DNA of 64,000 nt, from the NCBI RefSeq assembly GCF_037893015.1, contig NC_133663.1, positions 3,237,378 to 3,301,377 of the forward strand. Reading direction: 5' to 3'. Under the pieces are notes generated by a model, which had not been told where the DNA came from, did no database searches, and saw only the letters and a program-made list of their open reading frames with translations. Source of the stretch: Macrotis lagotis (Eukaryota > Chordata > Mammalia > Peramelemorphia > Peramelidae). Shown here in pieces: positions 53,848 through 64,000 of this stretch; the first letter of the stretch is position 1, and each line of letters opens with the position of its first letter. The position numbers were made by a program, and so were the translations under genes.

Positions 53848-54310
53848 TCTTCTCCAGCCTGGCTCCAGGAAACCCTTCCAGACTTATCTTCTTCAGGCTC
53901 TCCTTGCTTCTAACCAAATTGATCTTTTGGCTGTTCCCAGGATCTGTGTTCCATCTCCTGTTCTTTTGCATTGGGGAACACTTTGTCCTCTGCCATGCTC
54001 TGCCTAGGCTGCACATCCTCCTCCCTTCTACTCTTGAGAATCTTGGGGCTTCTTTAAGCCTCAGCTATCAAGTGTTGGCTCCTGGAGGAGACTTGTCCTA
54101 ACTCCCCTGGGGAAATCCCTAGGGATTTAAGCCTGACCTCATAGCATAGACTCTGTGTAGTATCAGAGACACATGCATAGGTCTTGCCAATAGTATCCTC
54201 ACTGACCTCCAAACTACTTTCCCTTTATCTTGGGAAGTTTTTATATTCATGTAAGTACATCATGTTTTCTCTCAGCAGACTGTTAGTTCCTTGGATTATC
54301 CTTGGGTTTA
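53848..54310 (+). repeat. L2 LINE 3' region
   Basis: CCTTCCAGACTTATCTTCTT, CTTTGTCCTCTGCCATGCTC, CTTTAAGCCTCAGCTATCAA and GACTGTTAGTTCCTTGGATT follow L2 order. No usable reading frame. Confidence 0.7.
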
Positions 54311-55198
54311 GAGTATCCATGGGAGGTTAGGAGGGAGATGCAGCTAAGAGAGTATATGGGGCTCCCCTTGGATGAACCATAGCATGACTCTCCTTGGGGA
54401 TGGATGCTGAGACTCCTCATCCTCAGGATCTGAGTTCTGAAACCAGGGAAGGTGTGAAATTCCTTGGATTCCAGTTCACACCAGATCCCAAGACCATTCC
54501 CTGAACCGGGAAGTGGGGAGTTGAATCCTCCAGAGTTTCTTCCTCAGCTTTTACTGATAAACCCATGGATGTTATTTGCCCCTTTGTGGGGGAAACAGTG
54601 GCAGGGAATGGAGTAGACAGTCTGGATGTTTCTGGGAACTCTTTTCCAGAATGATCCTATGTTGGGAAGGGGGAGGAGTTGAGGAATGAAGGCAGTAGGT
54701 TCACAGCCTCTTGGGAGCTGGCTTTACTGTTTGATCCTATGCTGAACACTAATGGTGACATTGTTTACCTTTCGATGATAAAAGAGAATATGATGGGTAG
54801 GACCTATGCATGTGTCAGTGCTATTAGGTCAAGGTCAAAGGAGCTAGGATTTCATCAGCATATGGGGGCTTAGAGCTAAGTCCTAACTGGGGAGATACAA
54901 ATATGTACAAACATTTGAATAAGAGTTGGTGAAGCCCCATGGAAGGAAGAACGCTGAGGAGTAGCCAGGAGGAACCCAGAGAACATAGCTCTTACTAAGC
55001 TCCCCCACCTTCCTGGAGACTTAAGTGTGGGCCAGGCACAACACTGGGTCAGGATAGGAGTGATCTGGGCCATGTCTAATTGTTGGTCACTCAGGGAGTC
55101 ATGCCTGGGATAGAAAGATCACAGGAAAACATTTTGTGTCCTCAGGGAATTGATTCCCTCATGACCAGACCAGGTTAAGGACAGGAACTGGCCCAATA
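54311..55198. other. Unique non-coding DNA
   Basis: No gene or repeat recognised. Confidence 0.45.
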
Positions 55199-55199
55199 G

Positions 55200-55400
55200 A
55201 CCTGTGCATACCTCTGTTTGCTCAAACAATTTGGAGTAGAAGAAGACCTAAGGGATTATGGGCCTAGTTCTTTTATGCAGGCCTCTGAGGCTCAAAGGGA
55301 TCAAATGACTCATCCAAAGTCACATAGTTAAGAGTCAGAGGCAGGATCAGAACCTAGCTCTTCTGCCTTCCTAGCCAGTACTTTTCATGATACAATACTT
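55200..55400 (+). repeat. MIR-like remnant
   Basis: GGAGTAGAAGAAGACCTAAG, CTCATCCAAAGTCACATAGT, GGCAGGATCAGAACCTAGCT and CTAGCCAGTACTTTTCATGA. A further MIR-like phrase is at about 55505-55570. Confidence 0.6.
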
Positions 55401-55570
55401 TCTGCTACTTTTCTCTTTATAACCTTCTGTAGAAGAAGATGAGGAAGTTGATGCTCCCCCAGGTCCTCCTACCCCCCTTTACAAATAAGGAAGGAAGGTT
55501 CACTCAGGGGGTTCTAGATTCAGAGCTGGAAGGGATGCTGAGGCTTGACAATCTTATTTTATAGAAATCA

Positions 55571-56588
55571 TCACCAGTCTGGGCTGGGATTTATCCAGGG
55601 CTTTTGGCCTCCAAGTATGGTGTCTTAGGCTGCCTCAGTGTCAGTGACTTCCCCCAAAATCCCAGTGCTGGGAGAAAGGAATCAAACTTCAACGTCTCCC
55701 AACTCCAATCGGAGTCTACTTTGTTTGCTTCCAGTGGAATGAGCTCCTTTTTCCACAGAGTGGACTGAACATTACCATTAGCTCGTCCTAGAAATGAAGT
55801 CAAGTCTGGTAAATCCCTTGGGTCACTGTCTCCCTGATTCTCTGGAGCCCAAACAGCCTAGTTGAGTTTAATCACACCCTCCTGGCTACAGGTCTGAATT
55901 TGGAGGACATCTAGGCCTGGGCAGCTGCACTGCCCAGAGACTTGCCAGGCTTCATTAGGGTCCTAGGGAGGATGAGAACTCTCAGCTCGGTGACAACCCT
56001 CCTTCCCCAGTCTTTGCCCTCCATGGAGACCAGATGCCCTTGTAGGGGGGTGGTGAGGCAATGACGGAGAGGGGGCAGGAGGACAGCAGAGCAACATCTG
56101 AGGGAAACTGAAGGACAGTAGAGAGGCACATGATGTCATTCCCTCTGGCCTTGGTGATCTGCCAACCTGTATTTTCTGGTTCCAAAAGGAACAAATGTAA
56201 CTATCATCTCATGAAGTGCCCCAACTGAAAATGTAGCTTAATTGTTCCTCTGACCTCAAAAAGATGCTCCTACATCATTTGTCTGAAGCTTCTTTGAGGC
56301 AAATGTTTTTAGCTTTGATGATAAAGTGGATGATTCAGTAGGAAGTGGGGCCCCTTTTCATAGAGGTCATAGAATGATAGATTCAGATTTAAAAGGGAGG
56401 CAGTGTTCCTTTGGTCTGTGGAGGAGAAGGCTGAAGGCTGAGGCTCAATCAAGCAGATGACTTCCAGCCAAGGCTAGAAGGTCCCTTTAGGGGACCTTAA
56501 ACAGGGGGATGCTGGTTCCTGTGTAAGCTGGACAGAAGATATCCCATCTCCCCATCCTTACCTCTACAACTCTGCCCAGACTGTCTTG
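55571..56588. other. Unique DNA with a MIR-like scrap
   Basis: A worn MIR-like phrase is at about 56365-56450. No gene recognised. Confidence 0.45.
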
Positions 56589-56589
56589 G

Positions 56590-56860
56590 CAAGGAGAATA
56601 TCCCACTCAAGTCCCCCTCTTTGGATTCCTAGCTTCCTGAAATTCTTACCAGAGGCTTTCTTCATTAGCTGGTCAGCTTCTCATGTACCCACGTCCATCT
56701 TCTTGAATTAATTCTGAATATATTTTGCATGGATTATCTATGTACATTTGTTTCTCCCAAGAGAACCTAAAACTTTCAAGACTTGGGGCAATTTCTTTTT
56801 CTTTTTTATGTCTGCTGCCTTGCCCAGTCTCCCCATGTTTATTCAGTAATGGATGAAGGG
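56590..56860 (+). repeat. L2 LINE 3' end, diverged
   Basis: TTTGGATTCCTAGCTTCCTG, ATTTTGCATGGATTATCTAT, GTACATTTGTTTCTCCCAAG and TTATTCAGTAATGGATGAAG keep the L2 3' order. Confidence 0.55.
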
Positions 56861-57009
56861 ATGTATAGGGGAGCAGCAGGAGTTATCTCCCACTCAGATC
56901 CCAGAACTCACCATTAAACAAAGTGAAAATCACTCTATTCATGTGAATAACGCAGGCAGGCAAAAATGGACTTCCTTTGAATGTACTATGCGTTCTTAAA
57001 ATCACCAAA

Positions 57010-57135
57010 TTCAGGAATTATTATTATTATTATAATTATTATTCCATTGCATTTCTCTCTTCCTATGAATAAGCATAGAATAAATAGGAATGTTAATGTT
57101 TATTTTTATTAACATTAATTATTAATAATAAATGA
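57010..57135. repeat. A/T-rich (ATT)n and TTAAT-rich patch
   Basis: TTATTATTATTATAATTATT at about 57018-57040, and TTAACATTAATTATTAATAA at about 57108-57130. The most A/T-rich patch in the window. Confidence 0.85.
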
Positions 57136-57324
57136 TATCCATAAGATACAATGATGGAACACAAAAAGTAACAGCTGGCCAGGAACACAGTCTTGTGTTA
57201 AGACCCTTTCTATTTAAACCCCATCAGCAAGAGGATAGCACTATAATTGTTAGAAATAATTGTTTCTCTTTGCCTTTCAGGAAGGAGATGACCATTTACC
57301 ACTCTCCTCTTCTTCCTCTTCTTC

Positions 57325-57560
57325 CTCACGGGAGACACTGGCGCAGCATGATGTGTCCTCGTCAGAGAGGGGGCTATTCTGCAGGGCAGAATAGAGGCAG
57401 TTCAAAGGAAACATGAGAACCCACCCCAGGTGCTCCCACAGGCCCTGTGGTAGAGCATCCTGAGCTGTGTTGCTCTGAGCAGCCACTGTCATTTGTCTCA
57501 GAATGTTATCGTTTTCTTCTTCAATAATGAAGGACAAGAGTCAACCATCCAACCCATCCA
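57325..57560 (+). repeat. RTE-like LINE 3' fragment
   Basis: GGGAGACACTGGCGCAGCAT, GATGTGTCCTCGTCAGAGAG and CTTCAATAATGAAGGACAAG match 28558-28625 and 28790-28815 of the large LINE. The middle is truncated and diverged, and the tail is CCATCCAACCCATCC. Confidence 0.8.
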
Positions 57561-58843
57561 AAAGCCAGAATGTCTCTGAAATACCGACTCAGGTTCTGAC
57601 TCAAGGATAAAAACCACTGTCAGTGCTGGGTGGGAGGGCTGTCCCAGGAGGGGGGATGTTTGGTCACTTTTCCTATTGGCTGAAAAAAATGGGTCTTCCA
57701 AAATGTTTCTTTCCCATCATCAGTGTTCAGCCAGAACTCTCAGACTACAGACAAGGCCAATTCCCTTTCATTTCTGGGTCATCATCTTCCCAAATGTCCA
57801 AGGCATCTCCCATGAGTCAGAAAGCATTAGGAAGAACTCACTGTGGGGCTGCCTTCTGGACTCCAATAGCAGAATGACCTACCCAGAGATCCTCACCCCA
57901 CTCCATTTAGAGAGGACTTGTCATGTCCCAAGACTCTGACCTCTTTCTCAGGTCACCTCCCATTCTCCATCCCTCCTGTCCTGCTCTCCTTTCTGGCCAA
58001 CCTCTACTGGGGACTTGAGGAGTCTGAGCAGATTGCTTGTCCCTAAATCTAGTAGGAAAAGGCTGGGCCTGGGGAGTTGGGTGGACTCCTCCAGGAACCA
58101 TTTCTGGACTGACTGAATGACCAGCATCCACCCTGAGGCCTGAGGGTGGTGGGAGGAGCAGAGGCTGCAGCTGCTGGGAGGGGGGTGTGGAGTGAGAGGA
58201 GCTGGGGCTTTGCAAAGATTAAAAGGCAAAGAATTACCAAGACCAAGAAAGGAGAGGGCTTTCCCATAGAGCCTTTGGTGCCTGCTCCTCTGAGAATTCA
58301 ACTATGGCTGGGTAAGCTGGGGCATCTGGAAGCTCTTCCCCCACCCCCTTGCAGCTGCCTCACTGGCCTTTGGGAAGCTGGAGCTGCCCAGCACATGAGT
58401 TTTCATCATTAAATAACTTTAATTGTCCTGGGAAAGCAGAGCTGGCCATGGGCCTGTTGCCCAGGACGGAGCAGGATGCTGAGGACCCAGCCTTCCCCAC
58501 CTTGTTTTGCTCTAGAGTTTCTCACTGGTGGAAGCCATTGACTCCCTGGGCTAGAATCTCATTTCTATGCTTTGGGGGGCAGAGAGGGATGATTCAAAGC
58601 TGGAAAACCACAGCAGGTGAAAAGAACCCCATGCAGGCTCCTACCCAAACCCGAACTGGAACCCTGACTGGAGGCAGCCTTGGCCAGAATCCCTGTGGTT
58701 GGAGCAGGGCTTCTGGGAAAGTTCTCCTGGCTAGGGAGTCCCTTCTCTGGTCCAGACTGAGGGAGAAGGAGAAATGCCAGGGTCCCCATAGGATACTGCT
58801 GTCAGCCCCTCTTCTCATGGTTGCTGATTACTTTCTTCTTCCT
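57561..58843. other. Unique non-coding DNA
   Basis: No gene recognised. A 321-codon open frame on the plus strand (58349-59314) is mostly the polypyrimidine tract and is rejected. CATTAAATAACTTTAATTGT at about 58409-58428 is an isolated homeodomain-like cluster. Confidence 0.45.
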
Positions 58844-58844
58844 C

Positions 58845-59310
58845 TTCTTGGCTTCCCTTCTCTCTTCTCCTCCTTCTCCTCTCCTTCCTTTCCTTCCCTT
58901 CCTCCCCCTTTCCTCCTTTGCTTTTCTCTCTTTTCCTCCTCCTCCTATTTTCCTCCTTTTCCTCCTCTTCTTCCCTTCCTCCTCCTCCTCCTCCTCTCCT
59001 CCTCCTTTTCTCTTCCTTCCCTTTCTCCTCTCTCCTCCTCCTCTCCCCACTCCTTTTCTCTTCTCTCTTTCCTCCTCTTCCTTCCCTTTCTCCTCTCTCC
59101 CCCTCCTTTTCTCTTCCTTCCCTTTCTCCTCTCTCCTCCTCCTCTCCCCCCTCCTTTTCTCTTCTCTTTTCCCTCCTCTTCCTTCCCTTTCTCCTCTCTC
59201 CTCCTCCTCTCCCCCCTCCTTTTCTCTTCCTTCCCTTCTCCTCCTTCTCTCTTGTCCCTCTCCTCCTTCTCCCTCTCTTTATTTCTCTTTTCTTTTTCTT
59301 TTTTTGCCTT
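58845..59310. repeat. 460-bp polypyrimidine minisatellite (CCT/TTC)
   Basis: Almost pure C/T on the plus strand. Phrases beginning CTTTCTCCTCTC recur at about 59021, 59086, 59122 and 59187, giving 65- and 36-base periods, with CTCCTCCTCCTCTCCCC and CTTTTCTCTTC blocks in between. H-DNA potential. Leucine/serine/proline-rich and arginine/glutamate-rich open frames on the two strands are artefacts. Confidence 0.9.
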
Positions 59311-59519
59311 GTAGGAAGGAGAATACCCTTAATGGCATTGTCCCAAGTGGCCTTGGAAGTGTTTGATGTCTACGGGCCAGACATGGTGTCCATGTGAATT
59401 AAGCCTGGACCAAGAGCCACTGGAGAGGAGGAGCTGAGGCTAGGAGGGGGTGGAGATGTGGGGAAGGGACAGGAAGCTTCCCAGCCAACGCTGTGCCTTG
59501 TGCATAGGGGTGGTGGTGG

Positions 59520-59925
59520 GGGGGATTTGTTCAACAAATGTTTGTTAACCGACTCACGAGTCACAAGTCCCTGAACAAACCATCTCCTGACCTTGGGCAG
59601 CAGTGACTTGGCAGCTGAGACCCCAGGTCAATTCCTGACTTCTCATCTTGGTGTTTGTGGGATTTTAGAGGAGAATCTTTAGTTCCCTTGACCCCAGTGT
59701 CCGCCTGTAAAACGACAGGATTGGCAATGCTTTCCAAGGTCCCTTCCATTTCTGACCCCAAGATGAGCTGCGTTATGGTGAGGGGGCACGATGGGAACAT
59801 CCTTCTTCTCAGCTATTATTGTGAATGCGGACTGCAGGGAAGAGATGGGATTGTACCTTTCTTTGTACCTCCAGTCCTTAGCATACAGTGAGCACTTAAT
59901 AAATGCTCATTGACTGTTGAGCCTA
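59520..59925 (+). repeat. L3/MIR-like pieces
   Basis: TTGTTCAACAAATGTTTGTT near 59527, a CORE-SINE-like stretch near 59580-59750 (CCTTGGGCAGCAGTGACTTG, TCCGCCTGTAAAACGACAGG) and TACAGTGAGCACTTAATAAATGCTCATTGACTG-type tail at about 59884-59916. Confidence 0.55.
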
Positions 59926-60865
59926 GAGAGGGAAGACCTAATAGAGAATTCATAGCTGGAAGTGACTCTGAATCATCTTTGGCTCTCACATACCTGAGTG
60001 AGCTGTCCTCTCCTGCATCTACCCCAAGTGGGGGTCCCCTAGTTTTTGCTTGCAGGACTCTGGGGCAGGAGGACCCTCATGCCTATGAGAAAGCTCTGTC
60101 CTCCAGTTTGGTTTGCCTCTGCTTCCTGTGAAAGGACTGCTGTGATTCAGAAAAGAGTTGGCTCAAGGAGGGTGGCTCACACTTGTGTCAGAACCCAGTA
60201 GTGTTGGTTTGGTGATTTCTCCTGCTACAACCCTTTTTGGAGCATCCTCCCTCTTCTGCCTTTTGAGGACAGACTCTTGTGAAACAGCTGATCTCAGTTC
60301 AGTTTACAGTCCTCACAAAGAGCCAAGAGCTCACTTTGCAAACATTTGCAACATGTCAGTTCCTGACAGAGCCAGCCAAGGTCTTGGGTGCACCTGAGGG
60401 CAGGAAGGAGGCCTCTGGCCCAGCCTGGGAGGGGGCCCCATCAGCCACATACTGAGCAAGGCACCCCATCTTGAAGGTTGTGCAATGAGGATCAAGGGCA
60501 AGGCTTTGGGAGGGAGGCAGAGGATCCTGGGACAGACAGCTCAGGAGAAAGATCCAGGGCTTCCCAAAGCTTATGGACTGAGGAGGGCCACAAGAGATGA
60601 CTTGATCGAGAGCTTAGGGCACTGGAGAAATAGCATTATCTTTAAAATCATGAAGGAATCTTTGCAAACAAGGGTTATAGGGAAGAACCACTTCCAACTG
60701 TCTTTGCCAGTGATGGGACAGCAGAACCGTTACCCAGAAGGCAACAGCCCACCATGAAAGAGTCTTCCCTGGGCCTCTAGGACGAGCCTGGGATCTAGGG
60801 GAAAGCCCAGATGGGATGGATTCTGAAATACGCTGGCTGTTCCAAGGCTCGTCCATCACAGTTTA
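59926..60865. other. Unique non-coding DNA
   Basis: No gene or clear repeat. Short open frames lack domains. Confidence 0.45.
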
Positions 60866-61175
60866 AATTTGGAGCACGAAGGGATTGCCGAGGTCATTCA
60901 GTTCCACCCCATCTCAGACAAGGCTCAGAGAAGTGTTAGTGACTGGTCAAGGTCACAGTGACTGTGAGTAGAATGGAGTCAGAGGTGGGAGGGAACTTCC
61001 AGGCCCTCGAGGCTCTCCCCTTTCCCACTGGGGATGTTAGCATGACTTATTCAGGGTCTCCCAGTGAATAAGTAGGAAACCAGATGAGAGAGTCAGAGCT
61101 ACAATAGACCCCAAGAGCATCTTATCCAAGGCCCCGTTGTACAGATGAGCAGAATGAGACCGGAATTCTTGAACA
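60866..61175 (+). repeat. MIR-like remnants
   Basis: GAGGTCATTCAGTTCCACCC, GACTGGTCAAGGTCACAGTG and, further on, CTTATCCAAGGCCCCGTTGT with ACAGATGAGCAGAATGAGAC. At least two worn copies. Confidence 0.55.
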
Positions 61176-61880
61176 GAGCATTCACTCTTCTCTTTGTCTT
61201 CCTCTCCCTCCCCCCCTTTCCCCCGTATCTGTGTCTGGCTCTCTTCTCCAGGTGGACCCCCCCCCCCCTTGAGTCTCCACTAGCATCCCACCTGCTCTAT
61301 TCCAAATCTCCTTTGGGTCAGCCCTGCACACTGGACGACCTCCAGTGTATCCTGTAAAGGACTCAGTGCAGCTTGGCTCGCTCCCTGTGTCGCCCTTAGT
61401 CTGGGAGTTCCTGGAGGGCAGAGCCGTTTCACCTGTGTTTGTATCCCCCCTCTTTGCACTGCTTGCTTGGTAGTGATGCTCCATGCTCCTTGGATATAAG
61501 GATGGATATAAGGGATAGAAGAAGCAGAGCAGAATTCACACTCAGCTCTTCTGGCTCCTGATCTGGCCTTTCCCATTGGACCACTCCAGGCCCAGCTGGT
61601 CTTTGAGCCCTACACTTAGGTCAGCTCCCCTGAGCCCTGCCCAGTTCATTGGGCCTCTGGTCCTGAAGAAGGAAGCCAGGGCAGGCAGGAGGGAAGCACC
61701 CCTCCCCGGCTCTGAGGAGGGAGGGTGGCGGTGACTGGCCTCAACTTTGAAGGCTTTCCCATTTGCCCACAGAGCTCCATGATGCAATCGGTGCTGGGCC
61801 CAGACAAGCTTGGCCTTGCTCTGCCCGGGAGCTATGGGGACTCAAGGCCGGTAGAAGGCTTCCCTGCTCCCAAGGGAGCT
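61176..61880. other. Unique non-coding DNA
   Basis: No gene recognised. Poly-C at about 61258-61268. An L2-like 3' phrase lies at about 61398-61470 (CTGGGAGTTCCTGGAGGGCA). Confidence 0.45.
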
Positions 61881-62075
61881 GACAGAGAAGGGCTTTGGCA
61901 ATCTCCTTCTGCAGGGCTTCAGAAATGTCTGATTACTCATCTGTTTTGCAACGGCAGCAGCAGCCCAACTGGGCAAGGAGAGCAGCCCGGCGGCTTCCTT
62001 CCTGGATTAATGACTTAAGCAAAGAAAATGACTCATCTGAGCATTGGAAACAGCATTGGGTGGTCGGTGGGGGGG
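61880..62075. promoter_or_regulatory. Candidate enhancer-like block
   Basis: Repeat-free, with close-packed motifs: GCTTCAGAAATGTCTGATTA, GGATTAATGACTTAAGC near 62004-62020, TGACTCA (AP-1) at 62029-62035 and the overlapping E-box CATCTG at 62034-62039. Inferred from motif density only. Confidence 0.3.
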
Positions 62076-62652
62076 CAGCCTGGTCTGGAGCAGAGGGAGG
62101 CTGCTGGGGGTTGGGCCTCCACCCCTCTGGTCCTCCAGCAACCCAGCCTCTCTGTCTCTGCCTCTGTCTGTGTCTGTCTGTCTCTCTCTGGTGTTTCCTC
62201 TTCCCACAGGGAAGCCCTCTTCTGGTTACCAGAGGCAGAGATGCCTGAGATTCAGGGGTCTTATCCCAAGGAGTCTCATCCTGCTCTGGAGTCTTCTGAT
62301 TCGTCTAGAAAACCTGGAAGTCCGTGTTTAACTGGTCTGTTTGAGGTCATTCCCTCTAGCAGTGCATAAGATCTGGGCACCCCAATCCTCTGGCAGACTC
62401 AGGAAATACTTCATTGATGTCAGGCTAAGGGTGGGGGGCTATTTGGAACTACTCTCTACCTGGAAGGGTTGGGGATGAGGATTCCCCTTCATCCCTCTTC
62501 TCAGGGCTAGAGCAGCTGATTGAACTCAGAGGAGATGAATCAGCAGCAATGTTGGGGGACACCACTGGCCTGAGGAGGCCTTGAGACCAGGACCAAGACT
62601 TAACTGGCCTTTTTGTAGCCCAAACCAGAGGACCTAAGCACATGGTGATTGG
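62076..62652. other. Unique non-coding DNA
   Basis: No gene recognised; CTCTGTCTGTGTCTGTCTGT simple sequence near 62150-62190. Confidence 0.45.

Positions 62653-62699
<47 letters not shown>
62653..62699. repeat. (CA)about 22 microsatellite
   Basis: An uninterrupted CA run at about 62654-62698. Confidence 0.95.
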
Positions 62700-62700
<1 letters not shown>

Positions 62701-63234
62701 TGGTAAGAAATACTTTTTGGTTGAGGGCCTTTCCCATGTGAAATGGGGACCATTTAACACCAACCTTGGATGTCCAGTTACTGTGCCATTGGAAATCCTG
62801 GTGAATGATAATGCACAATTGATAATAATGTTTAATTAAGACAGAAATAGAGGTATGTTACAGTAGAACAATTCTCCAAAGGGGAGCATTTCCTTTCCCC
62901 ATTTCCTCACTGTTGTCCAGGAAGAGCGTCAAGCGAGAGATGACGTTGGAGATGGATACTGAAGGATGAGGAAGGGGCTGTCCAGGAAGGAGGAACTTGA
63001 GAAGAGGTGGGAAAGGACAGGACCTCAGTTTGAGAGGTTCATCTTCAGATAGGGGTCATACTGAGATTAGTCATCAAGAGTTTTTGGGAAGGAGGCACTC
63101 CTGCTTTCAGTAAGACCGATTCTTCTTCATAAGGGAGTTATCTCCTCCAACAGCCGTGGATCTTAGGTTGGACCACTTGTCGTGGATCTTATGTGGACAA
63201 CTTGCCGGTTCTCAATCCCACAGCATCTTCAAGT
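62700..63234. other. Unique non-coding DNA
   Basis: No gene or repeat recognised. Confidence 0.45.
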
Positions 63235-63235
63235 C

Positions 63236-63605
63236 AGAAGGGACCCAGTGGCTGTCTAGTCTGACCCATATCTGAAGAAGAACCTTGAGATGATAGCCTA
63301 CCCCCTCCCTTCTCATGATACCCCATCCTGGACTGCCTGCTCCTCATGGTTGGCCATTCATCACCAATGCCATCTCTTCCTAGATGGTTTCCCCAATTAG
63401 ACTAGCCAGAAGTGCCTCCCCCCACATTTTCCTATTTCTCTGTGCCATTCCCCCCTCTGACATCAATCTCATCTTCGTGGATATTCTGCTCATTTTATTG
63501 CTCCTACAAGATTGCAAAGTTCCTGTAGACAGAAACCATTTGTTTTTGAATCACTCACTGGAACATAGTAGGAGAACGATAAATAGTGCTGAATGCTTCT
63601 TAAGC
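63236..63605 (+). repeat. L2-like LINE 3' end
   Basis: Begins with a MIR-like phrase (TTCAAGTCAGAAGGGACCCA, GTCTAGTCTGACCCATATCT) and continues with TAGATGGTTTCCCCAATTAG, TTCTCTGTGCCATTCCCCCC, CATTTGTTTTTGAATCACTC and GGAACATAGTAGGAGAACGA, an L2-type ending. Confidence 0.6.
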
Positions 63606-63865
63606 ACCGGCTTGGGGCCAGGCCACTGCCATTGATGCATACTTGGGGAAGGGTGGCACCAGGGTACTTTCCAGGGCCCTAGGACTTTTGATTCCTCCTT
63701 TCCTGGAGCCCCTTGGAGATTGGCACCAGGAAGGCCAGGGTGGCGAATCTCCACCTGGGATGCTTTTCTAGAGAAGCCACATGTTGACCACTTGGAATCA
63801 GATGAGTGACCAGATGCCAGCCACCTTCATTTTGTTTTGTCCTTGTTTTGGGTTCTTCTTCATCT

Positions 63866-64000
63866 TTTTTTTTTGTTTATTTTTTTTGCAAGGCAATGGG
63901 GTGAAGTGACTTGCCCAAGGTCACACAGCTAGTAAATATTAAGTGTCTGAGACTGGATTTGAACTCAGGTCCTCCTGACTCTAGGGTCAGTGCTCTATCC
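63866..64000 (-). repeat. tRNA-derived marsupial SINE, cut by the window end
   Basis: On the minus strand GGATAGAGCACTGACCCTAG, CAGGAGGACCTGAGTTCAAA, TTAATATTTACTAGCTGTGT and CTTGGGCAAGTCACTTCACC, with a TTTTTTTGCA start. The tRNA-like 5' end lies beyond 64000. Confidence 0.9.

Noticed and set aside
58349-59314. 321-codon open frame rich in Leu/Ser/Pro
   Set aside because: Two thirds of it is the polypyrimidine minisatellite; the rest has no domain.

Overview
The window looks like a marsupial (metatherian) chromosome segment. It holds one recognisable protein-coding gene, a four-exon HES1 on the minus strand inside a very G+C-rich CpG island (about 2.1-6.8 kb), next to roughly 57 kb of gene desert. 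The marsupial call is an inference from repeats: many tRNA-headed SINEs (head 'GGCAGCTAGGTGGC', inner promoter 'GAGTTCAAATC'), longer MAR1-like SINEs ending in 'AACAACAA', a tRNA-SINE with an RTE-like tail, a near-full-length RTE-like LINE, and abundant L2/L3/MIR remnants. Repeat family names come from memory of consensus sequences and were not checked by a search.

Layout. 1-2.1 kb: downstream flank of HES1, unique sequence with a purine tract. 2.15-2.43 kb: short G+C-rich repeat and a candidate conserved block. 2.71-4.64 kb: HES1 transcription unit (minus strand): polyA signal 2728-2733, stop 3003-3005, coding exons 3003-3547, 3998-4085, 4204-4299 and 4431-4538, TATA 4667-4672, paired RBPJ (Notch) sites 4697-4726, CCAAT 4739-4743. 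Intron 3 carries a G-rich tandem repeat. 5.6-6.05 kb: a 36-37 bp G+C minisatellite of about 13 units upstream of the promoter. 6.1-8.2 kb: SINE-free unique DNA with a SOX-dimer-like motif at 7.9 kb. 8.2-24 kb: unique DNA with scattered SINEs, MIR/L3 remnants and microsatellites. 24.07-29.09 kb: a nested RTE-like complex, with one near-complete LINE inserted in opposite orientation into an older copy of the same family, which also hosts a SINE. 29-64 kb: more desert with L2 3' ends, SINEs, long CA/GT/GA/CT/CTT microsatellites, a 134-bp local duplication at 31.66/32.87 kb and a 460-bp polypyrimidine tract at 58.85-59.3 kb.

How it works together. HES1 is a Notch-driven bHLH-Orange repressor that represses its own promoter. 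Its promoter grammar is preserved here: inverted RBPJ pair with 16-bp spacing, N-box, CCAAT and TATA. The surrounding desert fits a developmental regulator with distant enhancers; several SINE-free, motif-rich blocks are proposed as candidates, all by inference. No tRNA, rRNA, snRNA or second protein-coding gene was recognised, and no retroviral or other capsid-bearing element. I found no convincing new biological system. The most noteworthy points are the HES1 protein that stops at WRPW, its homopolymer-rich C-terminal half, the rewritten spacer in a conserved Notch element, the G+C minisatellites around the gene, and the LINE-in-LINE nest.
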